40,598 nucleotides of DNA from Alphaproteobacteria bacterium (GCA_012103325.1 WLWY01000019.1:1-40598), one strand, 5' to 3'. Counted from the stretch's first letter, positions 7,477-16,730 are shown. Program-made: numbers and translations. The notes: a model not told the origin generated them from the sequence alone.

Positions 7477-8817
7477 CTACGTGAATTCCGTGAATACATT
7501 CCCGATGGTGTCGATGACATCAGCAAGATCCGGGAATCTCGACCTCGCTTCGAGCGGCGAAGCGCATTTGGCTAAAGCTGATATGAACCGGGACGCAATG
7601 ATGGTCTTTCCTGCTACCGCGCCCTGGTAGCGGTCTAGTTTCTTGTTGTAACCAGTCCATCGAATCGGCTGTAACTCGCCGAAGTCGTCCAATAGTGCGT
7701 CTCTGCCAAGGTATAACTCGATACTGCAGGCACAGCCATTTATATTCATCCGCATAGGGCCCTGCGGACCTATCGTCGGATAGCACATACCGATTTCGCA
7801 ATTGGGCAACTGTATCGCCCGGATATTTGCAGGGAGTTCGAAGTCAGCCAAACTGGAAAGCGCTTCCGTGCCTGCCGCATCGTTATCAAAGACGGCGACC
7901 ATTCGGCCAACCACCCGTGCGCCGGCAAATGCTCTAACTGTCTTCGCCAGTGCGCCGGCGCCACCCTCGATATTCATTCCGTCAAAGTCGAGGAAGCTAT
8001 AGACCTCTGCTAAGTGCGGCGCCAAGGCCTTGAGCGCGGCCGACAGCACACGCGTATCGGAACGGCCTTCGGTTAAGATCACAATCGGCCCGTAATCTGG
8101 ATATGTATCTAAATTCTCTCGCCTAAGATTTTCGGATACCCGCTCTTCGGGAGCGAAAATCCCATCCGATACGAGGCCGGTATAGTCGAGGACGACTTCT
8201 TTTGCACTCGGTATCGCATCTAACACTGCACGAAGCTGCAGGCGTATATCGGAAAAGCAATCGCCAAACCCATAGCAATCTCCAGCTCCAAAACGTTTCG
8301 ATCTGCTAAACAAGTTCGCAGCAGGATCGTCAGCCCAATCTTTCTCGTTTCGAAGGTCAATCTTTTGCAATGCCAAACGTCCAATCGCATCGCACCAAAA
8401 ATCAAAGGTCCAACCATCCATATCCAAACGTTCTCGTTCCGCCTCTTGGATAGCCAATTTCTTCCAATCCGAATCTTCCCGTGATTTTGAAATAGGCCAA
8501 CCGCGCATGTTTTCCCGCAGTTCGTCGTGCTGCTGCTTTTCGTTGGCGTGACCTTTCGCATAATCCGAGCGTGCTTTCGACGCTGTGTAGCCGAGAGCGT
8601 CCAGCCTTTCGCGCATGCCCACCGCATTCGTCGCGTATTCGTAAAAATAGCCTTCGTGTGACCGCGCCTGTTGGGGTTCGGTCCCGTCAGGATCGGGTCT
8701 AATCCGACGGTCAGATTCAAAAAAAATCGATGTCACATAACCTGATAGGTCCATTCGCCAATCCTCGGCAGATCGACAAATCGGAAAGCCATCAACCTCT
8801 AGCGACCAATCACACAT
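7477..8817 (-). CDS. HEPN/Toprim-associated domain protein (candidate defence gene)
   Basis: A 446-residue protein. The C-terminal half has a Toprim fold: E250 (VILTEGRSD), the FLDFDG strand near 277-280 and the DND acidic motif at 311-313 (VAVFDNDAAG), as in OLD-type nucleases and primases. The N-terminal half (CDWSLEVDGFPI, SIFFESDRRIR, then YEYATNAVGMRERLDALGYT) resembles the HEPN/Toprim-associated N-terminal domain. Family members are sporadic and are often suspected to act in anti-phage defence; no function is established for this protein. The ATG at 8817 matches the family N terminus better than the TTG twelve codons upstream. It has no partner gene and is flanked by GGTGACAAT palindromes. 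Confidence 0.72.
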   Translation of the reverse strand: MCDWSLEVDGFPICRSAEDWRMDLSGYVTSIFFESDRRIRPDPDGTEPQQARSHEGYFYEYATNAVGMRERLDALGYTASKARSDYAKGHANEKQQHDELRENMRGWPISKSREDSDWKKLAIQEAERERLDMDGWTFDFWCDAIGRLALQKIDLRNEKDWADDPAANLFSRSKRFGAGDCYGFGDCFSDIRLQLRAVLDAIPSAKEVVLDYTGLVSDGIFAPEERVSENLRRENLDTYPDYGPIVILTEGRSDTRVLSAALKALAPHLAEVYSFLDFDGMNIEGGAGALAKTVRAFAGARVVGRMVAVFDNDAAGTEALSSLADFELPANIRAIQLPNCEIGMCYPTIGPQGPMRMNINGCACSIELYLGRDALLDDFGELQPIRWTGYNKKLDRYQGAVAGKTIIASRFISALAKCASPLEARSRFPDLADVIDTIGNVFTEFT

Positions 8818-8918
8818 TTTTAAATGCCTATACTTCTGGCGAGTGACAATCAAAAGCTTATTGCGAATTGAATTTCCAGGGACATAAAGACGGGGTCATG
8901 AGAAAGACGGCGAAATAA

Positions 8919-8939
8919 GGTGACAATTAAGGCGACACC
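8919..8939. repeat. GGTGACAAT copy upstream of the HEPN/Toprim gene
   Basis: This stretch begins GGTGACAATTAAGG and ends GCGACACC, with partial inward symmetry. Its first nine bases repeat 7313-7321 in direct orientation, so the HEPN/Toprim gene lies between two copies. The rest of the 244-bp spacer (8818-9061) holds the promoter of that gene and no other recognisable feature. Confidence 0.4.
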
Positions 8940-9061
8940 ATTCTTATCCTTGCAGGCCCGGCGCGGCTTCTCCATGGCGTGATCAATTAAGCACCGCTTC
9001 CGCTTTATGCCGCGGGCAACGGAAGGCGTTTAAATCCTAACCGCCACTTTGCTCGCGCACG

Positions 9062-9448
9062 TCAGCTCCAGGGCTTTCGCGGTGGCGATTTGACTTCGAG
9101 CTGAACGCTGTCTTCCAGTGTCTCGTGATAGTGAAGCACACCGGCGCGATGGATCCAGGTGTCGCCGGGTTCGGCGATGAAGGTTTCGCCGGCGATCACC
9201 ACGCGCATTCTGCCGCTCACCAGGTAGCAGATGGATTCGTGGTCGTCATGGCTATGTTCGGGATCGATCAAACCCTTTTTTCTGTGTACTTCCATCAGCA
9301 TGGAATCTGCACCGACCATCACCGGCCGAATGCCGATGCCGCCCGTCTCGCGCGCGCCTTCTAGGGCAGAAACAGCCTCGATTGGAACCGAACCACAAGA
9401 GATAAAATCCGCCTCAGTTGGAGTAATGCGTCGATCATCCTTGTTCAT
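9062..9448 (-). CDS. Cupin domain protein
   Basis: A 128-residue single-domain cupin. Motif 1 is DPEHSHDDHESICYLVSG (H-x-H with downstream E) and motif 2 is EPGDTWIHRAGVLHYHE, together giving the usual three-His/one-Glu metal site. The reaction is unknown; small cupins act as dioxygenases, isomerases or sensors. The ATG at 9448 follows GGAGAGACGAG. The RidA-family gene upstream is on the same strand with a 123-bp gap. Both point away from the DadA-like gene, whose nitrogen chemistry they may serve. Confidence 0.85.
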   Translation of the reverse strand: MNKDDRRITPTEADFISCGSVPIEAVSALEGARETGGIGIRPVMVGADSMLMEVHRKKGLIDPEHSHDDHESICYLVSGRMRVVIAGETFIAEPGDTWIHRAGVLHYHETLEDSVQLEVKSPPRKPWS

Positions 9449-9571
9449 CTCGTCTCTCCTGTCGTTTCAACCTGCCATTTCCCGAATTACCTACAATTCT
9501 GAAAACAAAGGGATACGGTGTAATCGCGCTAGGGTGGCCCCTTTTGATTCAAACCGGATAACCCCAGCCCT

Positions 9572-10036
9572 TCAATCCCTGACCGCCACCCGCAGATCGA
9601 TCATGACCGGTGCGTTTTGCGGCAACCGGACCATACCCAGAACGCTGCGCGCATGCCGACCGTTTTCATCGCCAAACGCCGTGATGAACACGCTGGAGGC
9701 ATAGTCGGCGATCCGGGAAATAAACTCGAAGTCCTCAGTGCAGGCCACATAGGCATTCAAGTGCAGAACCTTCTGCACTTTCTCGAGCGACCCAAGGTAA
9801 TGTTTTAGCCAAGACAGCGACTGCAATGCGCAAAGCTGCATCTGGCGACCGGCTTCCGCCTCGTCGATTTCCTGTCCGACCTTGCCGGGGTCGGGGAGGA
9901 CGCCGTCGACCTTGGCGAGCTGTCCCGCGAGATAGGCAACGCCGTTATGTATCGATAAAGGCAGATAATCGAATGCCGGTGCTTCGGCTAACGGCAAAGC
10001 CAAGTTTCGTTGCGTCAAGTTTGTCTCCGGATTCAT
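9572..10036 (-). CDS. RidA/YjgF family protein
   Basis: A 154-residue RidA-superfamily protein. RidA enzymes hydrolyse reactive enamine/imine intermediates made by PLP enzymes and amino-acid oxidases. Visible blocks are the central GVAYLAGQLAK strand and the C-terminal GRHARSVLGMVRLPQNAPVM, which carries the arginine equivalent to the substrate-carboxylate-binding Arg of RidA; the usual Glu near the C terminus is replaced by Asp (VMIDLRVAV). The protein is slightly longer than classical RidA and fits the YjgF-like subgroup. The DadA-like oxidoreductase diverges from it 91 bp away; that enzyme releases imines, so a shared role is plausible. Confidence 0.88.
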   Translation of the reverse strand: MNPETNLTQRNLALPLAEAPAFDYLPLSIHNGVAYLAGQLAKVDGVLPDPGKVGQEIDEAEAGRQMQLCALQSLSWLKHYLGSLEKVQKVLHLNAYVACTEDFEFISRIADYASSVFITAFGDENGRHARSVLGMVRLPQNAPVMIDLRVAVRD

Positions 10037-10127
10037 TCTTTTACTCCCGAAAATCGATGCGGTTGCCGTGTTGCCTATAGCCGTATCGGCAATCTACGCT
10101 ATACGGCAAACAAAATGGGAGAGTGCG

Positions 10128-11390
10128 ATGGTTACGGAGCAGAATGGCGCGACGCCAGACGTCACCATCCTCGGCGCCGGCATCGTCGGTATTACCACGG
10201 CGCTGTCGCTGACCGAACGCGGCTTCAAGGTCGCGCTGATTGACCGCAACCCGCCGGCGGAGGGCGCCAGCTACGGCAATGCCGGGTCACTGTCGCCCTG
10301 GTCCTGTGTCCCGCAATCCATGCCGGGACTGTGGAAAAGCATACCCGGCTGGCTGATAGACCCCGAAGGGCCGGTGGCGTTGCGCATGGGTTACGCGGCG
10401 AAGTTCCTGCCCTGGGCGGTAAAGTTCTTTCAGGCCGGCCAGGAACACCGTCTGCCGGTAATAGCCGACGCGATGATGGCGCTGACGCGGCCAACGGTCA
10501 CCTTATACCGGCATCATCTGCAAGGCACCGGATCGGAGGAATTGGTGCGCGACTCGGTCTACGTCCACGTCTTCCGCAATGCTGCGGACGCCGACCTATC
10601 GAAACTCGGCTGGCGCATGCGGGCGGAACGTCAGGTGCCGCTAGAAGTGGTGAAGGGGGACGCGCTACGCGAAGTCGAACCGGCCCTCTCGCCGGACTTC
10701 GAAGCAGCCGTTCTGATCAAACAGCAGGGCCGCGCGCTCGACCCCGGCGGCATCGGCAAGGCGCTAGCGGAGAAAGCGCAAAAAATAGGTGTCGCGTTCC
10801 TGCAACGCAGTGTCGAGAAACTCGTCCCCGAAGCGGAAGGCGCTTGGCGGATAGAAACGGATGCCGGCCCACTGCATGCCAAACGCATCGTCGTCGCCAT
10901 GGGGGCTTGGTCGGGCAAATTGATGCAAGACCTCGGCGTCAAGGCGCCGCTTGAAGCCGAACGCGGCTATCATCTCGTCTTCCGCGATCCCGGCGTTTCA
11001 CTGAACAACGCCATTATGAACGTCGATGCAAAATTCGTCGTCAGCTCGATGGCAGCGGGTGTGCGCTGCGCTGGCACCGCGGAATTCGCCGGCATCGACG
11101 CGCCGCCGGATTATCGCCGCGCCCATGTTTTCAAAAACCTCGCCAAGCAGATGTTCCCCGACATCAATGTCGAGGACACGGACGAATGGATGGGGCCACG
11201 TCCCTCGACGCCGGATTCGGTTCCCTATCTCGGCGAGGTCTCCGGTTTCGCCAACCTGTACGCGGCGTACGGGCATGGACACACGGGCATGACCATGGGG
11301 CCGAAGACCGGCGAGGTCATCGCGAGCCTGATCGCGGGCGAAACCATGGATGTCGACATGACGCCCTACCGGATCGACCGGTTCGGGTAG
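10128..11390 (+). CDS. FAD-dependent oxidoreductase, D-amino acid dehydrogenase-like
   Basis: A 420-residue DAO-family flavoprotein. The N-terminal FAD motif GAGIVG with the ERGFKVALIDR acidic end and GASYGNAGSLSPW matches DadA-type D-amino acid dehydrogenases. The C-terminal block GPRPSTPDSVPYLGEVSG...GHGHTGMTMGPKTGEVIA is the conserved FAD/substrate segment of the family. It would oxidise an amine or D-amino acid to the imine and pass electrons to the respiratory chain. The ATG at 10128 follows GGGAGAG; the frame extends 20 codons upstream without family similarity. It heads a plus-strand group with two acyl-CoA ligases and is divergent from a RidA-like gene. Confidence 0.87.
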   Translation: MVTEQNGATPDVTILGAGIVGITTALSLTERGFKVALIDRNPPAEGASYGNAGSLSPWSCVPQSMPGLWKSIPGWLIDPEGPVALRMGYAAKFLPWAVKFFQAGQEHRLPVIADAMMALTRPTVTLYRHHLQGTGSEELVRDSVYVHVFRNAADADLSKLGWRMRAERQVPLEVVKGDALREVEPALSPDFEAAVLIKQQGRALDPGGIGKALAEKAQKIGVAFLQRSVEKLVPEAEGAWRIETDAGPLHAKRIVVAMGAWSGKLMQDLGVKAPLEAERGYHLVFRDPGVSLNNAIMNVDAKFVVSSMAAGVRCAGTAEFAGIDAPPDYRRAHVFKNLAKQMFPDINVEDTDEWMGPRPSTPDSVPYLGEVSGFANLYAAYGHGHTGMTMGPKTGEVIASLIAGETMDVDMTPYRIDRFG

Positions 11391-11464
11391 CGCCATCACG
11401 GTTTGCGTCAACCGGCCTCGTTCGTTATCAAATTACCAGTGCTTTACGTTCGAGAGGAATAACC

Positions 11465-13087
11465 GTGCCGGCCGAAAAGTCCGACTGGGTCATAGGTAAA
11501 ATACTGGCGCAGCAGGTACGTGCCCGCGGCGACCAGTCCTTCATCCAGTTCGAGGACGAAGCGCCGTACAGCTATGCCGCGTTCGATGCGATGTGCAACC
11601 GGGTCGGCAACGCCTTCGCCGATATCGGCGTGGCATTCGGCGAACCGGTCGCGGTCATGCTGAACAACCGGCTCGAGTGCCTCTGGACCTGGATCGGGTT
11701 GAGCCGGATGGGCGGCGTCCATATCGGCATCAACACCGCCTATAAAGGCGCGTTCCTGACCCATGTTCTGACCAACACCAAAGCGCGGATGGGGGTGGTC
11801 GAACGCGAGTTCCTGCCGTGGCTTGCCGACATCGAAGACACCGCGCCCGACCTGCGTACGGTCTATGTGCCGGGCGATCCCATTGCGCCGGGCGACATCC
11901 CGGATTTCAAGCATATCGAGGTTCGGCATTTCGACGAGTTGCTGCAAGGGTCGCCGGACGAGATCGATGTCGAGGTCACCTACCGCGACACCGGTATGAT
12001 CATGTTCACGTCCGGCACGACCGGTCCGTCCAAAGGCGTGCTGATGCCGCACGGCCATCTTTATCTCTTCGGTCACGGCATGGAATCCCACATGGGGATA
12101 ACGGAGAAGGATCGCTACTACATCTGCATGCCGCTGTTTCATGCCCAGGGTATCCTGATGCAGTTCTACGCCACCCTGATCGCCGGCGGCAGCGCAGTAC
12201 TGGCCAAACAATTCCGCGCCACGACCTGGATCGACGATGTCCGGAAATACGACGCGACCCTGACGAACCTGTTGGGCGTCATGAACGATTTCGTCCTAAG
12301 TCAGCCCGCCAAGCCGACGGACCGCGACAACAAGCTGCGCATGATCAGTGCCGTACCGGTGACGGACGATACGCTCGAGGTACTGCGCACGCGCTTCGAC
12401 GTTCCCAAGTTCAACGAGCTGTTCGGCATGACCGAATGCAATATCCCGGTTATCCGCCCCTTCGATGCGCCGGACGAGGCGAGTTGTTCGGGCAAGGTCT
12501 GGGATGAGTATTTCGACGTCATCATCGCCGACCCGGATACGGACGAAGAGCTGCCGATCGGCGAGGTTGGCGAGATCCTGGTCCGGCCGAAGGAGTCGTT
12601 CTGCTTCATGCAGGGCTATAACGGCATGCCAGACCGCACGGTCGATACCTGGCGGAACCTCTGGTTCCACAGCGGCGATGCGGGCCGCATGGATGAACGC
12701 GGTTTCGTCTGGTACATCGACCGCATCAAGGACACGATCCGCCGCCGCGGTGAGAACATCTCTTCCTACGAAGTCGAAGCGGTCCTGCTGGAACATCCGG
12801 CGGTCGAAGAAGCCGCCGCGGTTGCCGTGAAGGCGGACGAAGGCGGCGAGGACGAAGTGCTAGCGTGCCTTATTTTGAAACAGGGAGCCGAGCCGCCCGC
12901 ACCGGAAACCATCCTCGATTTTTGCACGCCACGCATGCCGTATTTCGCCGTACCGCGCTACATCGAGTATCTGACAGAAATTCCAAAAACGCCGTCGCAG
13001 AAGATTCAGAAAAACAAACTCCGCGACCGCGGCCTCGGCGATACGGTGTGGGACCGCGAGAAGGCCGGATACAAGGTGCGCCGATGA
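11465..13087 (+). CDS. AMP-dependent acyl-CoA ligase (CaiC-like)
   Basis: A 540-residue ANL-superfamily enzyme that activates a carboxylic acid through an acyl-adenylate to the CoA thioester. Motifs are the P-loop MFTSGTTGPSKGV (near residue 180), GMTECN (A5), GDAGRMDERGFVWYIDR (A7), IKDTIRRRGENISSYEVE (A8) and the catalytic lysine in KTPSQKIQKNKLR (A10). The A5 and A8 blocks resemble crotonobetaine/carnitine-CoA ligase-like proteins. The start is GTG at 11465, preceded by GAGAGGAA; the frame runs 93 codons further up only because it overlaps the dadA-like gene in another frame. The stop overlaps the next gene's ATG (ATGA), so the two ligases are translationally coupled. Confidence 0.9.
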   Translation: MPAEKSDWVIGKILAQQVRARGDQSFIQFEDEAPYSYAAFDAMCNRVGNAFADIGVAFGEPVAVMLNNRLECLWTWIGLSRMGGVHIGINTAYKGAFLTHVLTNTKARMGVVEREFLPWLADIEDTAPDLRTVYVPGDPIAPGDIPDFKHIEVRHFDELLQGSPDEIDVEVTYRDTGMIMFTSGTTGPSKGVLMPHGHLYLFGHGMESHMGITEKDRYYICMPLFHAQGILMQFYATLIAGGSAVLAKQFRATTWIDDVRKYDATLTNLLGVMNDFVLSQPAKPTDRDNKLRMISAVPVTDDTLEVLRTRFDVPKFNELFGMTECNIPVIRPFDAPDEASCSGKVWDEYFDVIIADPDTDEELPIGEVGEILVRPKESFCFMQGYNGMPDRTVDTWRNLWFHSGDAGRMDERGFVWYIDRIKDTIRRRGENISSYEVEAVLLEHPAVEEAAAVAVKADEGGEDEVLACLILKQGAEPPAPETILDFCTPRMPYFAVPRYIEYLTEIPKTPSQKIQKNKLRDRGLGDTVWDREKAGYKVRR

Positions 13088-14718
13088 CCGGCTGGTATCC
13101 CAAACGCACCATGGGGTCGCTGTTGGACGATGCCGCCGTTCGCTTCGGCGACCGCGAGGCGCTCGTCGATGGGGACCGCGTTTGGACTTTCGCGCAATGG
13201 CGCGCCGAAGCGGACAAGGTGGCGAAAGGCCTAATGGCCCTAGGGGTCGAGCCGGGTGAGCGGGTCGCGGTGTGGATGACGAACCGGCCGGAATGGCTGT
13301 TCCTGATGTTCGCCATCGCCAAGGTAGGCGCGTGCGTCGTGCCGCTCAATACGCGCTACCGGACCGACGATGTCGCCTATACGCTGGCGCAGTCGCGCAG
13401 CTCGATGCTGATCTCCGTCGACCAGTCCGGTCCGGTCGATTACCGCGCAATGCTGGCCGACGCCATGCCTGACCTCGAAAACGGCAGCGACGGTGCACTG
13501 CAACTCAGCGGGTTCCCCGAGCTCCGGCGCATCGTTTTTGCAGGCGACGCGTTATTGCCGAACACGAGCAGCTGGGACTCGATGATAGAGGCTGGCTCGA
13601 CGGTCAGCGATGTCGATCTGCAGGCCCGCGCCGACGCGGTCGATCCCGACGACATGCTGCTGATCGCTTATACCTCCGGCACGACGGGTCACCCGAAAGG
13701 CGTGATGCAAAGCCATGTGGTCATCCGCAACACGCATGAACGGGCGCAGCTACTCGGCATGACGTTCGACGACGTTCATCTTCATTACCTGCCGATGTTC
13801 CATCTCTACGGCTACAGCGAGCTGACGATGATTGCCGTGCTGACAGGGGCCAAACAGATTCTGATGGAAGCGTTCGACGCCGACGCAGCGCTCGACGTCG
13901 CGGAACGCGATGGGGTCACGATCCTGCACGGCTTCGAGGCGCACTGGCTTGACCTGTTGACGGCGCAGGAAAAGCAGCCGCGCAAACTGAAGCTTCGTTT
14001 CGGTACATTGCCCTCCGGCGTCGAGACGACGGTGCCTATCGCCGACAAGGTCCAGGACGTCTTCGGCCCGACGATATCCGGCTACGGATTGACCGAGGGA
14101 TGGGCTTTTATTACCTGCTCGAACTTCGGCCATACGAGAGAGCAGCGAGTCTACACATCCGGCTACCCGATGAACGACTACGAGTTTCGCATCATCGATC
14201 CCGAAACTGGACAGGATCAAACGGCGGGAATACCTGGTGAAATCCTGATCCGCGGCTATGCCGTCATGAAAGGCTACTGGGACAAGCCTGAAGCAACAGC
14301 AGAAGCGATCGACGCGGAAGGCTGGTTGCATTCCGGCGATATGGGCTTAATCCGCCCCGACGGCCATCTTGTTTTCCAGGGCCGTTACAAAGACATGCTG
14401 AAAGTCGGCGGCAAAAACGTCTCGCCGGCAGAGATGGAGGCGTATCTGCGCGACATGCCGGAAGTGCAGGACGCCGCCATCGTGTCCTACCCGGACCCGC
14501 GCCTGACGGAAGTGCCGGTCGCGTTCGTGCTGCCGTCCGGCAACGGCGCCATCGACCCAGATGTCCTCATCGAGCGATGTAAGGGCCGCGTCGCGAGCTT
14601 CAAAATCCCGCGTCACGTCATCGAGCTTGAAGCGTTCCCGATGACGCCGTCGGGTAAAATCCGCAAAATCGAATTGCGCGCGATGGCCCTCGATATGCTG
14701 GGCGACCCGGCGCGCTAA
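13084..14718 (+). CDS. AMP-dependent acyl-CoA ligase (second, coupled copy)
   Basis: A 544-residue ANL enzyme with complete motifs: IAYTSGTTGHPKGVM near residue 196, GYGLTEGW (A5), SGDMGLIRPDGHLVFQGR (A7), KDMLKVGGKNVSPAEMEAYL (A8) and the lysine in MTPSGKIRKIELR (A10). It is clearly not a recent duplicate of the preceding ligase; the sequences differ throughout, so the pair probably handles two substrates or two steps. The start overlaps the previous stop by ATGA. Downstream lies a fragment of another gene's 3' end (14733-14766) and then the AT-rich ATPase gene on the opposite strand. Confidence 0.9.
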   Translation: MTGWYPKRTMGSLLDDAAVRFGDREALVDGDRVWTFAQWRAEADKVAKGLMALGVEPGERVAVWMTNRPEWLFLMFAIAKVGACVVPLNTRYRTDDVAYTLAQSRSSMLISVDQSGPVDYRAMLADAMPDLENGSDGALQLSGFPELRRIVFAGDALLPNTSSWDSMIEAGSTVSDVDLQARADAVDPDDMLLIAYTSGTTGHPKGVMQSHVVIRNTHERAQLLGMTFDDVHLHYLPMFHLYGYSELTMIAVLTGAKQILMEAFDADAALDVAERDGVTILHGFEAHWLDLLTAQEKQPRKLKLRFGTLPSGVETTVPIADKVQDVFGPTISGYGLTEGWAFITCSNFGHTREQRVYTSGYPMNDYEFRIIDPETGQDQTAGIPGEILIRGYAVMKGYWDKPEATAEAIDAEGWLHSGDMGLIRPDGHLVFQGRYKDMLKVGGKNVSPAEMEAYLRDMPEVQDAAIVSYPDPRLTEVPVAFVLPSGNGAIDPDVLIERCKGRVASFKIPRHVIELEAFPMTPSGKIRKIELRAMALDMLGDPAR

Positions 14719-14732
14719 AGCGCCTTGGACCG

Positions 14733-14766
14733 AGCGATAGTAGCTGATCGACACGATGCCAGGCAC
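14733..14766 (-). pseudogene. Detached copy of the 3' end of the gene at 16731-17186
   Basis: Read on the minus strand this stretch encodes PGIVSISYYRSV. The intact gene at 16731-17186 ends IGIVSIGYYRAG and then stop. The nucleotide match (ATCGTxTCGATC, then TAxTAxCG) extends a little beyond the peptide. Upstream of GIVSI the two sequences share nothing. The fragment therefore looks like the original or a duplicated 3' end cut off from its gene by the AT-rich ATPase insertion. Confidence 0.55.
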
Positions 14767-14799
14767 AGAAGAGTAGAAACACAAAGTTAGATGAAGATC

Positions 14800-16584
14800 C
14801 TATGGAGGATCTTGAACGCGAAACTCTTCGAGTATCTCCACGATATCACAAATTTCCTTCGGCACGTCATTGCTTGAGAAATAACTCACAACGAATTTGT
14901 GCGTAAGGGAGACTTTGTAATTTTCTTGGAGAAACTCATTTAGTTTCGAAAATATTTCCTTGCCTGGGCAAATGCGTATTCGTTGGTCTATATCTTCCCA
15001 ACTATATTCAAATTCTTTCATAATCTCCGCGGCGATTGTGGCCTCGTCAACGTGCGGAGTGATTTTTCTTCTATATTCGATTCGTTTAGTTTGATACTGT
15101 GCGCCAGTAGTATGTTTCAAAGGGTCCGTAATACTCACTAAAATATCTCTTACGTCTTCAGTGAATTTTACATCTTTTCCGGTCTGACTATTTTGCGACT
15201 GTATCCGCGAATTTATAGCTTTCTCTAAAGGCTGAATTTCCAGCAAGTAATTTTCGATTTCCTTTCGTCTTAAAATATGAGTAAAGCTTGTAATCTTACT
15301 CAATTTCTTTTCTATGGCGACAATTTCTTCATCCGATTTATAATCTCGATCAAAAATTACACCTTTTAGAATTTTTGAACCAAGCGTATACTCGATGCCT
15401 TTTGAATAATCTGACACTCTCTCTGGATTAAACCCATCGACAGATACAACGGCAAAATCCATTCTGCGAGAAACGAGTTCGCGATTAAGTTTGCTAGCAA
15501 AAGAACTTAAAATTTGAAAATCTTTTCCCTCTAAGAACAGGCTTCGTCGTGTCTTTGCAAGCTGCGTCAGTGTTGGGTTTAAGTTAGAACCCAAACCTTC
15601 AAATAGCTTTCTCAGCCCAGCAGGATCTTTCAGCCTTTTTGCAGATTTCGATTGCTTATTTATAATTAGTAAATTGCTCGGTTCCGCTTCCGAAATTATT
15701 TCCGTGGAATGGGTCGCAATTAATATATCTGGGCCCAAATCTTGCAAAAAGCTGAAGAGCTGCCGTTGCAGATCAGAGTGTAAATAGATATCTGGCTCAT
15801 CTATGATTAACAGTGAATCATTCCTAGCCCGCATTGCGTATGTTAGCATTTGGCACCAAACCTGAAATCCAAATCCGGCCCAGTATAATTCGCGTGGATA
15901 TCTTTCTTCAGGACAGAACATGAACAAGTATGGTTTTTGGTTTATACGAGTTACTGTTGGTGGCTCTATATCCATTCCTGGCCAGCTAGATCTGATAAGT
16001 TCACGAAATTCGTCGAATTCATCAGAAAAATGCCACCAAATATTACGGAAATTTCGAGAAGCCGTGTGGGATAAAAGTGCGAGTCTTGCTGCTTCTTGCT
16101 TATATAATTGCTCTTCATGGTCCACCGGGCCTAGCACAGGAACAAACCCGATCCTCACCGGATAGGCGGTACGAAAAGTAGCAGGACTCGTTATAGGTCG
16201 GCCTTCAGGTCGACAGATTAAGTAACATGATCCAACTTCCGGAAATACTATTTCCAATCTATTTCGGTTGGAGATCCTAAATTCTATTTTTGCAGGATTT
16301 TCTTCGTCATAATCTGTGAAAACATTTTCTGTCGATATAGGTAAATTTTCTAAATTTATCCTGTATCCCCATTCAGAGGATCCGGCGATTTGAAGCGCTT
16401 CGGGTTTTCTGGAATTTGCTTTGCGTATTCCCTCTGCCAAAATTCTAAATGCGCCTAATATAGTTGATTTCCCAGCATTGTTTGGGCCAACCAGAATATT
16501 GAAGCGTCGCAGCGAAACAGAAAAATTTCGCAACGCCTTGTAGTTCCGAAATTGGACTGAGGCAAAATTACATCGAACAGACAT
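14800..16584 (-). CDS. AAA ATPase with C-terminal Toprim, OLD-like nuclease (candidate defence gene)
   Basis: A 594-residue protein with an SMC/RecF-like ATPase: Walker A GPNNAGKST (33-41), a signature-like GFGFQVWCQML (about 237-247), Walker B LLIIDEPDIYLH (258-269) and the switch histidine in ATHS (300-303). A Toprim region follows: E352 (LFLEGKDF) and DRD at 412-414 (VIFDRDYKSDEE), then the RRKEIENYLL motif common after the Toprim in OLD-type proteins. OLD-family enzymes are ATP-regulated DNases, several of them anti-phage (P2 OLD, PARIS-type systems). No GajB-like or other partner is adjacent. Base composition is strikingly AT-rich against both neighbours, indicating recent acquisition. 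The start is ATG at 16584; a TTG codon directly precedes it. Confidence 0.82.
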   Translation of the reverse strand: MSVRCNFASVQFRNYKALRNFSVSLRRFNILVGPNNAGKSTILGAFRILAEGIRKANSRKPEALQIAGSSEWGYRINLENLPISTENVFTDYDEENPAKIEFRISNRNRLEIVFPEVGSCYLICRPEGRPITSPATFRTAYPVRIGFVPVLGPVDHEEQLYKQEAARLALLSHTASRNFRNIWWHFSDEFDEFRELIRSSWPGMDIEPPTVTRINQKPYLFMFCPEERYPRELYWAGFGFQVWCQMLTYAMRARNDSLLIIDEPDIYLHSDLQRQLFSFLQDLGPDILIATHSTEIISEAEPSNLLIINKQSKSAKRLKDPAGLRKLFEGLGSNLNPTLTQLAKTRRSLFLEGKDFQILSSFASKLNRELVSRRMDFAVVSVDGFNPERVSDYSKGIEYTLGSKILKGVIFDRDYKSDEEIVAIEKKLSKITSFTHILRRKEIENYLLEIQPLEKAINSRIQSQNSQTGKDVKFTEDVRDILVSITDPLKHTTGAQYQTKRIEYRRKITPHVDEATIAAEIMKEFEYSWEDIDQRIRICPGKEIFSKLNEFLQENYKVSLTHKFVVSYFSSNDVPKEICDIVEILEEFRVQDPP

Positions 16585-16730
16585 CAAATTTTATCGTCGG
16601 TCATCGCCCTCATAATAATAAATATACCACAAAAAAAGAATTACTATAACGGGTATTCTGGATGTCGATCCAATAGTGTCAAGTTGGAATTCGACGATAC
16701 TTTGTACGTCGGCTCGACCCGCAAAAGTGC

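Noticed and set aside
11186..11464. N-terminal extension of the first acyl-CoA ligase
   Set aside because: The extension overlaps the oxidoreductase gene in another frame and has no family similarity; GTG 11465 has a good ribosome-binding site and the right N terminus.
13084..14718. The two tandem acyl-CoA ligases as a recent duplication
   Set aside because: Their motifs and flanking sequences differ throughout; they are distinct ANL subfamilies.
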